NCBI GenBank assembly: GCA_965652565.1
Contig: CBFGWL010000023.1
Span: forward strand, 1-33,912
DNA length: 33,912 nucleotides
Source: RSA11 sp965652565
GTDB taxonomy: Bacteria > Actinomycetota > Thermoleophilia > Solirubrobacterales > 70-9
Direction: 5' to 3'
Position numbers and translations under genes: made by a program. Under the pieces are notes generated by a model. That model did no database searches, was not told the origin of the DNA, and saw only the letters and a list, made by a program, of their open reading frames with translations. Below, one piece after another: positions 1 through 6,362 of the stretch (its first letter is position 1; every line of letters starts with the position of its first letter).

Positions 1-11
1 CCAGCACGCCA

Positions 12-270
12 ACGTTCAGCCCTGGTAGCCGGTTTTCGAACACGTGGGCTGAACCTGGGCCGGGGCGGCGCGGCGCGACGCGACGTTCAGCCCTGGTCGC
101 CGGTTTTCGAACACGTGGGCTGAACCTGGCCCGCGGCGGCTCGGCGCGCCGCGACGTTCAGCCGTGGTCGTCGTTTCTCGAACACGAGGGCTGAACGTGG
201 GCCGGGACGGTCCAGCGAGGCGGGACGTTCAGCCGTGGTCGTCGTTTTTCGACCACGTGGGCTGAACGTG
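12..270. repeat. Four tandem 71-bp hairpin repeats
   Basis: Units begin at 12, 83, 154 and 225, an exact 71-bp period. Each has a conserved 46-bp core opening with ACGTTCAGCC and closing with GGCTGAAC(G/C)T, which are inverted repeats of each other, followed by a 25-bp GC-rich linker that is less conserved. Unit 4 folds best: outer arms 225-234 and 260-269 (10 bp), inner arms 235-241 and 250-256 (7 bp), an 8-nt T-rich loop at 242-249 and a 3-nt bulge at 257-259. Units 1 and 2 are most alike, as are units 3 and 4. The array may start before the window, since base 12 is already a unit start. Function is unknown; an extragenic palindromic repeat is the simplest description. Confidence 0.85.
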
Positions 271-342
271 TGGGTCGCGCGGCGTGAACGGCGTGGGTCG
301 CGCGGCGTGGGCGGCGCTCTGGGCCGTAACGCTCTGGGCCGT
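270..342. repeat. Two short direct tandem duplications
   Basis: A 17-bp sequence, GTGGGTCGCGCGGCGTG, occurs at 270-286 and again at 293-309 (23-bp period). A 12-bp sequence, GCTCTGGGCCGT, occurs at 316-327 and 331-342 (15-bp period). They follow directly on the 71-bp hairpin array, so the whole 1-342 stretch is repeat-rich, gene-free intergenic DNA. Replication slippage is a likely origin. Confidence 0.7.
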
Positions 343-354
343 GAATCCGGCTCT

Positions 355-385
355 AGAAAGAGAAAACCGCGGTCCGGGACCGCGG
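355..385 (-). terminator. Rho-independent terminator of tRNA-Tyr
   Basis: CCGCGGTC / GACCGCGG form an 8-bp perfect stem with a 3-nt loop at 367-385. Read on the minus strand the stem is followed by a T-rich run (TTTTCTCTTTCT, complement of 355-366). It lies 8 bp beyond the 3' end of the minus-strand tRNA-Tyr, so it fits that transcript. Confidence 0.75.
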
Positions 386-392
386 CTGATCA

Positions 393-475
393 TGGGGGAG
401 GTGAGATTCGAACTCACTCAGCACGAGGCACCGATTTTACAGACCGGCCCGGCTCTCCAACTCCGGCGCTCCCCC
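393..475 (-). tRNA. tRNA-Tyr (anticodon GTA)
   Basis: Minus-strand class II tRNA of 83 nt. The acceptor arm pairs GGGGGAG (complement of 469-475) with CTCCCCC (complement of 394-400), with A as discriminator base. The anticodon stem CCGGT/ATCGG encloses the loop CTGTAAA, giving anticodon GTA (complement of 438-440). A long variable arm precedes the T arm GTGAG-TTCGAAT-CTCAC. CCA is not encoded. A terminator follows at 355-385, and a TAAACT -10-like hexamer lies 13 nt upstream. Confidence 0.93.
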
Positions 476-488
476 AGGAGCGCGAGCA

Positions 489-494
489 AGTTTA
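489..494 (-). promoter_or_regulatory. Candidate -10 element of tRNA-Tyr
   Basis: On the minus strand the hexamer TAAACT lies 13 nt before the mature tRNA 5' end. It matches the TAnnnT pattern seen before other starts in the window. No good -35 is visible at 16-18 nt. Confidence 0.35.
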
Positions 495-524
495 GAGAGG
501 CAGGGCGCGAGCGCTCGCGGCGCC

Positions 525-977
525 CTAATCGCGCCCGCCCTCGGCGCGCGGCGCGCCCACGAGGCGGGAGAGCACGACCACCGAGTGCGTGCGCTCGACC
601 ATGCCGTTGCGCTGCAGGTCGATGATCAGGCGCTCGAGGTCGGAGTTGTCCTCGGTGCGCACGCGGGCGATCGCGTCCGGCTCGCCGGTGACGCTCCACG
701 CTTCGACGACTTCCGGGTGCTCGCGCAGCGTCTCCGCCACCTCCTCGAGCTGCGTACCCGGGCGGAAGAAGAGCTCGATCAGCGCCTCGGTGTGCCAACC
801 GAGCGCGCCGTAGTCGACGAGGGCCGTGAAGCCCTGCAGCGCGCCGCGCTCGCGGAGGCGATCGACCCGGCGTTTGACGGCGGGCGCGGAGAGCTTCACG
901 CGCTCGGCGATGTCGCCGTAGGTGCGCCGGCCATCCTCCTGTAGAAGCGCAAGAATCTTGCGGTCAATCGCGTCCAT
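525..977 (-). CDS. Lrp/AsnC family transcriptional regulator
   Basis: The protein has 150 residues, the usual size for Lrp/AsnC. Residues 1-60 form the winged helix-turn-helix (start MDAIDRKILALLQEDGR, recognition helix near SAPAVKRRVDRL). Residues from about 65 form the RAM effector/oligomerisation domain (WSVTGEPDAIARVRTEDNSDLERLI). Lrp-type regulators usually bind an amino acid and often control a divergent neighbour. Here the divergent neighbour is the DUF6421 gene, 73 bp away, with an SDR and a threonine-aldolase-like gene further on. A perfect 7-bp inverted repeat (988-1007) lies 10 bp upstream of the start codon, so autoregulation is likely. The ligand cannot be read from the sequence. 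The start has no Shine-Dalgarno; AATACT at 984-989 on the minus strand would suit a leaderless transcript. Confidence 0.93.
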   Translation of the reverse strand: MDAIDRKILALLQEDGRRTYGDIAERVKLSAPAVKRRVDRLRERGALQGFTALVDYGALGWHTEALIELFFRPGTQLEEVAETLREHPEVVEAWSVTGEPDAIARVRTEDNSDLERLIIDLQRNGMVERTHSVVVLSRLVGAPRAEGGRD

Positions 978-987
978 ACGGCGAAGT

Positions 988-1007
988 ATTGCGCACAGCC
1001 GCGCAAT
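988..1007. promoter_or_regulatory. Probable Lrp-family operator (inverted repeat)
   Basis: ATTGCGC-N6-GCGCAAT is a perfect 7-bp inverted repeat in the 73-bp gap between the divergent Lrp/AsnC gene and the DUF6421 gene. It ends 7 bp before the TTGACC -35 of the plus-strand gene and overlaps the likely promoter of the regulator. The geometry fits binding by a dimeric Lrp-type protein. Assignment to this regulator is inferred from position. Confidence 0.5.
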
Positions 1008-1014
1008 TACGGCA

Positions 1015-1043
1015 TTGACCGCTGTAAACCGCGTCCGTAGCCT
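1015..1043 (+). promoter_or_regulatory. Promoter of the DUF6421 gene (leaderless)
   Basis: -35 TTGACC (1015-1020), 17-bp spacer, -10 TAGCCT (1038-1043). Transcription would start at about 1050-1051, the position of the ATG, so the mRNA is probably leaderless. No Shine-Dalgarno is present. Confidence 0.55.
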
Positions 1044-1050
1044 CCATTAC

Positions 1051-3174
1051 ATGCCCGAGCACCCCAAGCACGCCCGCGTCCTGTTCGACGAAGCGCATTC
1101 GGAGGCCTGGACGATCCGGCCCGAGCTTGCCGCGGAGATGCAGCCCGCGCACCCGGAGGATGCCTCGCTGGCGCGCGCGGCGCAGGCGGCGCGCGAGCAC
1201 GACTTCGACGTCGCGGTGCACGCGGGCGGGCCGCTCGACGCCGCGGCTCTCGCGGACGCCGACGTGCTGGTGATCGCGCATCCCTCCGAGCCCAAGTGGG
1301 AGGCGACCACGGGCGAGGGCGCCCCGCGCTTCGAGGCGGAGGAGATCGAGGCGATCGCCGCGCACGTCGAGGGCGGCGGCGGGCTGATCGTCCTGGGGGA
1401 GACCGAGCAGGACAAGTACGGCAACAACCTGAACGAGCTGCTCGCGCGCTTCGGCCTGCGCATCGAGAACGCGACCCTTCAGGACTACGAGCGGAACCTC
1501 GAGGCGCCCTCGTGGGTGCTCGCCGACTTGCCGCGGGCCGAGCTCGACCCGAACGAGCTGGGCGCCGACGTGCTGGCCCGCGTCGGCTCGGTGTGCTTCT
1601 ACCGCGCCGGCGCGCTCAGCTCGATGAACGGCGCTCGCGTGCTCGCCCGCGCCCATCCCACCGCGAGCATCCCCGGCGCACCGCTCGCTGCGGTCACCAC
1701 CCACGGCGCCGGGCGCGTGGCCGCCCTCGCCGACTCCGACCTCTTCGGCGACGACTGCATCGACCAGCTCTCCCACCGCGAGCTGTGGCTCAACCTCCTG
1801 TTCTGGGTCGCGGGCCACTCGTTCGCCCATCCCGCGCCGGCCGCGGCCTCCGAGGCCGCGCAGGACCCCAACTGGCATACCCTGCGCGACGCGGTCGACG
1901 AGCTGCGCCTCATGCAGGCGCCCGACGGCTCGATCGACACGGACGAGCACGACGCGGCGCGCGCCCGCGAGCTCACCGAGCGCATCGCCGCCGCGGCGCG
2001 CGCGCTCGAGCCGCGCTTCCCGCACCAGCGCGAGTACCTGGAGGTGCTCGAGCAGGACCTGCGCGCCTGGGCGCAGTCGGGCTTCGCGAAGCCGGCGTTC
2101 GACCGCTCGGCGGAGCTCTTCCGCCCCGAGCGCGAGCGCCGCGACGGCATCCAGCACCTCTGCGTCTTCCCGATGTACAAGCAGAACGCTTCGCGCGACA
2201 CCTGCTTCGAGGCGCTCATCTTCCGGGTGCCCTGGCCGGACTGGATCGCTGAGATCGAGCGCACCTACGACAATGCCAAGTTCGTCCCGGCCGAGCTCGT
2301 CGATTACACCGCCGGCTACGACTCCGAGTGCGCGGTGCTCTTCCCCGAGACGTTCTCGTTCGGCGAGCGCCCGACCGAGTACCACTTCGGCGCGATCTTC
2401 TGCGACCGCGAGGCCGAGCGCCTGCGCCGCGTCGGCTCCGAGGCCGCGCGCGTGCTGCACCTCAACCTGCCGCCCGACGCGGCCGCGCTGCTCGCCTCGC
2501 CGGGACTCTCGCGCGACGCCTACGTGCTTTGGGACCTGCTCCACGACCGCACGCACATGCGCGGCGATCTGCCCTTCGACCCGTTCATGATCCGCCAGCG
2601 CAGCCCGTACTGGATGTACGCGCTGGAGGAGCTGCGCTGCGATCTGACGGCGTTCGGCGAGGCGGTGCAGCTCGAGCGCGAGGGATTCGCGTTCGCCCGT
2701 CACGTGCAGTACGCGATCCTCTTCGACCGGCTCTTCCGCTTCCCGATCACCGGCAGCCGGGTGCGCAACTACGACGGACTGGGTGGCCAGCTGCTGTTCG
2801 CGTTCCTCCACAAGGAGCGCTACCTGCACTGGACCGACAACCGCCTGACGATCGACTGGGACCGCGTCGCGGAGGGCGTCGCGCGCCTGCGCGAGCGCGT
2901 GCAGGAGCTCTACCACTCGGGCATCGACCGCTCGAAGATCGCCCAGTGGGCTGCCGCGCACGATCTCGTCTCCGAGTACGTGCCGCCCACGGAGTCGTCG
3001 GTGTGGGCGAAGGACCGCCGCGACCTGCCCGAGGTGGAGGAACCCAAGGAGCTCGTCGACCTCGTCCGGGACGACGAGTTCCCGCTCTCGCTCTTCTACC
3101 TGCAGCTGAAGCCGAAGCTCGAGCACGTGCTCGAGCGGCCGAAGCGCGCCCCGGCCGGTAGCGTCCCCTCCTGA
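1051..3174 (+). CDS. DUF6421 protein with N-terminal GATase-like domain
   Basis: The protein has 707 residues. Residues about 5-265 resemble a class I glutamine-amidotransferase-like/ThuA-type Rossmann domain (DADVLVIAHPSEPKW, GGGLIVLGETEQDKYGNN, GRVAALADSDLFGDD). Residues about 275-690 match the actinobacterial family I know as DUF6421 (DGIQHLCVFPMYKQN, FGAIFCDREAERLRR, GDLPFDPFMIRQRSPYWMY, RVRNYDGLGGQLL). A possible metal site is HDRTH (H498, H502) followed 24 residues later by EELRCD (E526, E527, D531). This resembles the His-His...Glu pattern of zincin-type proteins but is unproven. Start at 1051 is chosen because translation from the promoter at 1015-1043 would be leaderless there, and upstream in-frame codons overlap the Lrp gene. 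The biochemical function is unknown. Neighbours (Lrp regulator, SDR, PLP lyase) suggest amino-acid or hydroxy-amino-acid metabolism. Confidence 0.85.
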   Translation: MPEHPKHARVLFDEAHSEAWTIRPELAAEMQPAHPEDASLARAAQAAREHDFDVAVHAGGPLDAAALADADVLVIAHPSEPKWEATTGEGAPRFEAEEIEAIAAHVEGGGGLIVLGETEQDKYGNNLNELLARFGLRIENATLQDYERNLEAPSWVLADLPRAELDPNELGADVLARVGSVCFYRAGALSSMNGARVLARAHPTASIPGAPLAAVTTHGAGRVAALADSDLFGDDCIDQLSHRELWLNLLFWVAGHSFAHPAPAAASEAAQDPNWHTLRDAVDELRLMQAPDGSIDTDEHDAARARELTERIAAAARALEPRFPHQREYLEVLEQDLRAWAQSGFAKPAFDRSAELFRPERERRDGIQHLCVFPMYKQNASRDTCFEALIFRVPWPDWIAEIERTYDNAKFVPAELVDYTAGYDSECAVLFPETFSFGERPTEYHFGAIFCDREAERLRRVGSEAARVLHLNLPPDAAALLASPGLSRDAYVLWDLLHDRTHMRGDLPFDPFMIRQRSPYWMYALEELRCDLTAFGEAVQLEREGFAFARHVQYAILFDRLFRFPITGSRVRNYDGLGGQLLFAFLHKERYLHWTDNRLTIDWDRVAEGVARLRERVQELYHSGIDRSKIAQWAAAHDLVSEYVPPTESSVWAKDRRDLPEVEEPKELVDLVRDDEFPLSLFYLQLKPKLEHVLERPKRAPAGSVPS

Positions 3175-3204
3175 CACAAACCCAATAGGGAGGGGAATCG
3201 GAAC

Positions 3205-3897
3205 ATGCGCAAGCTCCGGTCGGGGCTGTGTGTCTGCGCGGTCGTCCTCGGCGCCCTCGGCGCAGCTGCGACGGCCCAGGCACAGCAGCAGTTCAACGAG
3301 CACATCTACATCGAGACGGGCGACACGCCGAGGATCCGGCTTGCCCAAACCAGCCAACAGGGATGGCAGCCTTACTTCTGGGAAGTAGCTGCGAACGAGA
3401 TCAACTTCTTCGTGCGCGACGGGGAGACCTCGGACCTGCCGTTCCGGGTTCGCTCGCGAGCGCCGGATAGAAGCCTCGTGGTCGAGAGCACCGGCCGGGT
3501 CTCCATGCCCGGCGGCGCGACTTCCATCGCCAGGGCCACCGAGCGGGTCAATCGGGGCGAGGTCGGCAACGAGACCGACGTGGACCACGCGGAGCTCCTG
3601 GAGGCGATCCGCTCCCTGCCTGTGCCTGAGTGGGAGTACCTGAGCGAGCCCGGCGAGGCCCGCCACATCGGCCCGCTCGCGGAGGACTTCCATGCCGCCT
3701 TCGGGCTGGGAAGCGGGGGGGAGGTCGCCCCGGGAGATGTGGCGGGTGTCGCACTGGCGGCCGCGCAGGCGCTCCAGGGCGAGCAGCGGACCCTCGAGCG
3801 CGAGAACAAAAAGCTCCGCAAGAAGGTCTCGAGGCTCGGCAAGAAGCTCGCGAAGCAGGGCAAGCTGCTGCGCAGGCTGCAGCGCAAAATCAAGTAG
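3205..3897 (+). CDS. Secreted protein with S74-like chaperone domain
   Basis: The protein has 230 residues, with a signal peptide cleaved near AQA-QQ (residue 26). Residues 30-115 are a short beta-rich head. Residues about 125-190 resemble the Peptidase_S74 intramolecular chaperone domain of bacterial secreted and tail-fibre proteins (ARHIGPLAEDFHAAFGLG, then DVAGVALAAAQAL). Residues 190-230 are a Lys/Arg-rich coiled coil. The Ser-Asp segment that normally opens an S74 domain and gives self-cleavage (SDxRLKxxI type) is not recognisable, so the domain may trimerise or fold without cleaving. A strong Shine-Dalgarno (GGGAGGGG, 3188-3195) supports the start. It lies between DUF6421 and the SDR on the same strand, but nothing links it to their metabolism. 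Confidence 0.75.
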   Translation: MRKLRSGLCVCAVVLGALGAAATAQAQQQFNEHIYIETGDTPRIRLAQTSQQGWQPYFWEVAANEINFFVRDGETSDLPFRVRSRAPDRSLVVESTGRVSMPGGATSIARATERVNRGEVGNETDVDHAELLEAIRSLPVPEWEYLSEPGEARHIGPLAEDFHAAFGLGSGGEVAPGDVAGVALAAAQALQGEQRTLERENKKLRKKVSRLGKKLAKQGKLLRRLQRKIK

Positions 3898-3917
3898 GGC
3901 GAAAGCGCCGGACGGTC

Positions 3918-3923
3918 TAAGCT
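3918..3923 (+). promoter_or_regulatory. Candidate -10 element of the SDR gene
   Basis: TAAGCT lies exactly 6 nt before the ATG at 3930 and there is no Shine-Dalgarno, suggesting a leaderless transcript. No convincing -35 is seen. Confidence 0.35.
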
Positions 3924-3929
3924 CGGCGC

Positions 3930-4631
3930 ATGCTCGACGGCAAGGTGATCGCCATCCCCGGCGCCGCCGGCGGCCTGGGGCCGACCGTCGCGCGCCGCCT
4001 GGCCGACGCGGGCGCCACGCTCGCGCTCACCGACCGCGTCGAGGAGGCGCTCACGGACCTCGTGCGCGAGCTCGGCCTGCCGGAGGAGCGCATCGACGCG
4101 CGGGTGGTCGACCTGCTCGAGGAGCACGACACCCAGGCGTGGGCGGACGCGATCGCCGAGCGCTTCGGGCGCGTGGACGGGGTGGTGCACCTGGTCGGCG
4201 GCTACAAGGGCGGGGAGCCGATCAAGACCACCTCGCTCGGCGACTACACCTGGCTGCACGATCTGCTCGTCCGCACGGTGCAGCTCACCTCGCGCGCCTT
4301 CCACGACCACATCGCGCACGAGGGCGGCCGCTTCGTGCTGGTCTCCTCGACGCAGGCGCGCAAGCCCAGCGCGACGAACGCTTCCTACGCGGCGACGAAG
4401 GCGGCGGCGGAGACCTGGACGCTCGCGCTCGCAGATTCGCTCGCTGAGAGCGGGGCGACCGCGAACATCGTGGTCGTGAACGCGATCCTCACCCCAGCGA
4501 TGCGGGAGCGCAACCCGGACAAGCCCTACAAGACGTTCACCTCGGCCGAGGACATCGCCGAGGCGATCGCGTACCTGCTCTCGGACGCCGCGGCGAAGAT
4601 GAACGGCGCTCGGCTCGAGCTGCATCCGTAG
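3930..4631 (+). CDS. SDR family NAD(P)-dependent oxidoreductase
   Basis: A classical short-chain dehydrogenase of 233 residues. The cofactor-binding glycine motif is PGAAGGLG (residues 10-17), with a proline where Thr/Ser is usual. The catalytic serine lies in VLVSST (S139 or S140) and the YxxxK pair is YAATK (Y153, K157). The C-terminal part is typical of the family (EDIAEAIAYLLSD, then NGARLELHP). It follows the S74-type gene by 32 bp and precedes the threonine-aldolase-like gene by 40 bp, each gap with its own TAGNNT-like hexamer, so the genes may be co-regulated rather than one transcript. The substrate is unknown. With a PLP aldol lyase next door, a hydroxy-amino acid or derived aldehyde/keto acid is plausible. 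Confidence 0.92.
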   Translation: MLDGKVIAIPGAAGGLGPTVARRLADAGATLALTDRVEEALTDLVRELGLPEERIDARVVDLLEEHDTQAWADAIAERFGRVDGVVHLVGGYKGGEPIKTTSLGDYTWLHDLLVRTVQLTSRAFHDHIAHEGGRFVLVSSTQARKPSATNASYAATKAAAETWTLALADSLAESGATANIVVVNAILTPAMRERNPDKPYKTFTSAEDIAEAIAYLLSDAAAKMNGARLELHP

Positions 4632-4671
4632 GCGCGCCGCGCGCTCGGCGGCCCTCCGGTAGAACCACCAC

Positions 4672-5721
4672 GTGCGCAACTTCGCCTCGGACAACAACGC
4701 GGGCGCCCACCCCGCCGTGCTCGAGGCGATCGCGGCCGCGAACGAGGGCCGCGCGGGCGCCTACGGGCACGATCGCTGGACCGAGCGCGTCGAGGACCTC
4801 GTGCGCAAGCACTTCGGCCCGGACGCCCGCGGCTTTCCGGTCTTCAACGGCAGCGGCGCGAACGTCACGGTGGTCGACTCGCTCACCCGCGGGTTCGAGG
4901 CGGTGATCTGCACCGACGTCGCGCACATGCACGTCGACGAGTGCGGCGCGCCCGAGCGGGTCGCGGGCGCGAAGCTCTTCACGGTCCCGGCCGAGCACGG
5001 CAAGCTCACGCCGGACGACGTCGCCCGCTGGGAGGCCCGGCGCGGCGACGAGCACCACGCCCAGCCGCGGGTCGTCTCGATCACGCAGGCGACCGAGCTC
5101 GGCACGGTCTACACGCCCGATGAGATCCGCGCGATCGCCGACGCGGCGCACGAGCTGCGCATGCTGGTCCACGTCGACGGCGCCCGCCTCGCCAACGCGG
5201 CCGCCGCGCTCGGCGCCTCGCTGCGCGAGCTCACGACCGACTGCGGGGTGGACGCGGTCTCGTTCGGCGGCACGAAGAACGGCCTCGTCTTCGGCGAGCT
5301 CGTCGTCTTCTGCCGGCCCGAGCTCGCCGACGGCTTCGAGTTCGTCCGCAAGCAGCTCGGCCAGCTCGCGTCGAAGATGCGCTTCCTCTCGGCTCAGTTC
5401 GAAGCGCTGCTGGGCGGCGATCTGTGGCTGGAGCTCGCGAGTCACGCGAACGCGATGGCCGCGCGCCTGGCCGAGGGCGTCGCCGAGCTGCCGGGCGTCG
5501 AGCTCGCCCACCCCGTCGAGGCGAACGGCGTCTTCGCCCGCCTGCCCCGCGCCGCGACCGAGCGCCTTCTGGCGACGCTCGAGGGCGATCCGCCCTTCTA
5601 CGTCTGGGACGAGTCGACGGGCGTCGTGCGCTGGATGTGCGCCTGGGACACCGAGCCGTCGGACGTGGACGAGTTCATCGAGGCGATCCGCACGGCCCTG
5701 GCCGAAGTGGATTCGCGATAG
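4672..5721 (+). CDS. Threonine aldolase / beta-eliminating lyase family PLP enzyme
   Basis: The protein has 349 residues, the size of low-specificity L-threonine aldolase. Fold-type I features run in order: N-terminal FASDNNAGAHPAVLEAI, FNGSGANVT (cofactor phosphate region), HVDGARLANA (conserved Asp and Arg) and SFGGTKNG with K202 as the PLP lysine. Known members cleave L-threonine or allo-threonine to glycine and acetaldehyde, and relatives do beta-elimination; the exact substrate here is not determinable. Translation begins at a GTG with no Shine-Dalgarno; TAGAAC at 4660-4665, 6 nt upstream, is a weak version of the window's leaderless -10. The gene closes the block started by DUF6421 and a hairpin repeat region follows its stop codon. 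Confidence 0.88.
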   Translation: MRNFASDNNAGAHPAVLEAIAAANEGRAGAYGHDRWTERVEDLVRKHFGPDARGFPVFNGSGANVTVVDSLTRGFEAVICTDVAHMHVDECGAPERVAGAKLFTVPAEHGKLTPDDVARWEARRGDEHHAQPRVVSITQATELGTVYTPDEIRAIADAAHELRMLVHVDGARLANAAAALGASLRELTTDCGVDAVSFGGTKNGLVFGELVVFCRPELADGFEFVRKQLGQLASKMRFLSAQFEALLGGDLWLELASHANAMAARLAEGVAELPGVELAHPVEANGVFARLPRAATERLLATLEGDPPFYVWDESTGVVRWMCAWDTEPSDVDEFIEAIRTALAEVDSR

Positions 5722-5764
5722 CGCCGGATCACTCGGCGAAATCGCGACCTCGCGGGCCGTCCCC

Positions 5765-5874
5765 TCGCGAGTTCGCGATCGAGACGACCCCATCGTCGAA
5801 AACGCGAACTCGCGAAGTGCGACCTCGCGAGGTCGCGCGTGCGACGACCCCATCGTCGTAACTGCGAATTCGCG
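5765..5874. repeat. Pair of 50-bp hairpin repeats, 60-bp period
   Basis: Units at 5765-5814 and 5825-5874 share about four fifths of positions. The centre GACGACCCCATCGTCG is identical in both and is itself a stem-loop with loop CCCCA. In unit 1 the outer arms CGCGAGTTCGCG (5766-5777) and CGCGAACTCGCG (5803-5814) pair perfectly over 12 bp. Between the units is the 14-bp palindrome GACCTCGCGAGGTC (5821-5834). A decayed relative may lie at 5711-5749, overlapping the aldolase stop. The 256-bp gap to the FHA gene holds these repeats and no gene. The motif is unrelated to the 71-bp repeats at 12-270. Confidence 0.75.
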
Positions 5875-5963
5875 CTGCGGGGCCTCCGACCGTCGCTCTG
5901 CGGGTCCCGTATCCGCCTCCGCCACCGCGTATCGGGCCGCACAAACGCCGTTTTTCGCCGCCG

Positions 5964-5969
5964 TAGACT
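5964..5969 (+). promoter_or_regulatory. Candidate -10 element of the FHA gene
   Basis: TAGACT lies 8 nt before the ATG at 5978 with no Shine-Dalgarno, again suggesting a leaderless mRNA. Confidence 0.35.
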
Positions 5970-5977
5970 CGTAGGCG

Positions 5978-6328
5978 ATGCCGCTGGCAAAGCTTGCACT
6001 CCGCGTCCCGAACACGGGCGAGGTGATTCCGTTCAGCGGTGAGGTCATCGTTGGACGGGGCGCCGCTGCCGACATCGCGCTGGACCACTCCACGGTCTCG
6101 CGCCGGCACGCCTCGCTGCGCCTCGACGGCGCCACCGTGGTCGTGCGCGACCTCGACTCCGCCAACGGCACCTGGCTGAACGAGGAGCGCGTCTTCGACG
6201 CGACGCGCGCCGAGCACGGCGACGTGCTGCGCCTGGGCGTGGTCGAGCTGCGCCTCGAGATCGACGCGCGCGCTCCCGACCACGACCCGAGCGCGACGCC
6301 GACCGAGATCCTCGCGGCCGTCTCCTAG
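5978..6328 (+). CDS. FHA domain protein
   Basis: The 116-residue protein is almost entirely one forkhead-associated domain, a phosphothreonine-peptide-binding module. The diagnostic residues are present: GR in EVIVGRGAAADI, the STVSRRHASL segment (Ser, Arg-His) and DLDSANGTWLN (Asn-Gly). No second domain, signal peptide or membrane segment is visible, so it is probably a cytoplasmic adaptor for Ser/Thr-kinase signalling. No kinase gene is in the window. It is 34 bp upstream of the beta-helix gene, which has its own -10-like hexamer. Confidence 0.9.
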   Translation: MPLAKLALRVPNTGEVIPFSGEVIVGRGAAADIALDHSTVSRRHASLRLDGATVVVRDLDSANGTWLNEERVFDATRAEHGDVLRLGVVELRLEIDARAPDHDPSATPTEILAAVS

Positions 6329-6348
6329 CCCGCTGGAAGCATCGGGGC

Positions 6349-6354
6349 TAGGCT
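6349..6354 (+). promoter_or_regulatory. Candidate -10 element of the beta-helix gene
   Basis: TAGGCT lies 8 nt before the GTG start at 6363 in a 34-bp intergenic gap with no Shine-Dalgarno. Confidence 0.35.
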
Positions 6355-6362
6355 GCGCCCGC

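Noticed and set aside
12..270. Possible CRISPR array (regular repeat-spacer pattern)
   Set aside because: The repeats are not identical, the 46-bp core is one long hairpin, the linkers resemble one another rather than being unique, and no cas gene is nearby.
235..625. Small open frames across the 5' repeat and tRNA region
   Set aside because: They run through the hairpin array and the tRNA-Tyr gene, have no ribosome site and no protein-like composition.
964..3693. Minus-strand open frame of about 909 codons
   Set aside because: Overlaps the well-supported DUF6421 and S74 genes and has no family features.
5720..5974. Small open frames over the 5765-5874 repeats, with repeated peptide-like sequence
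   Set aside because: The apparent peptide repeat only mirrors the DNA hairpin repeat; no start signal supports translation.
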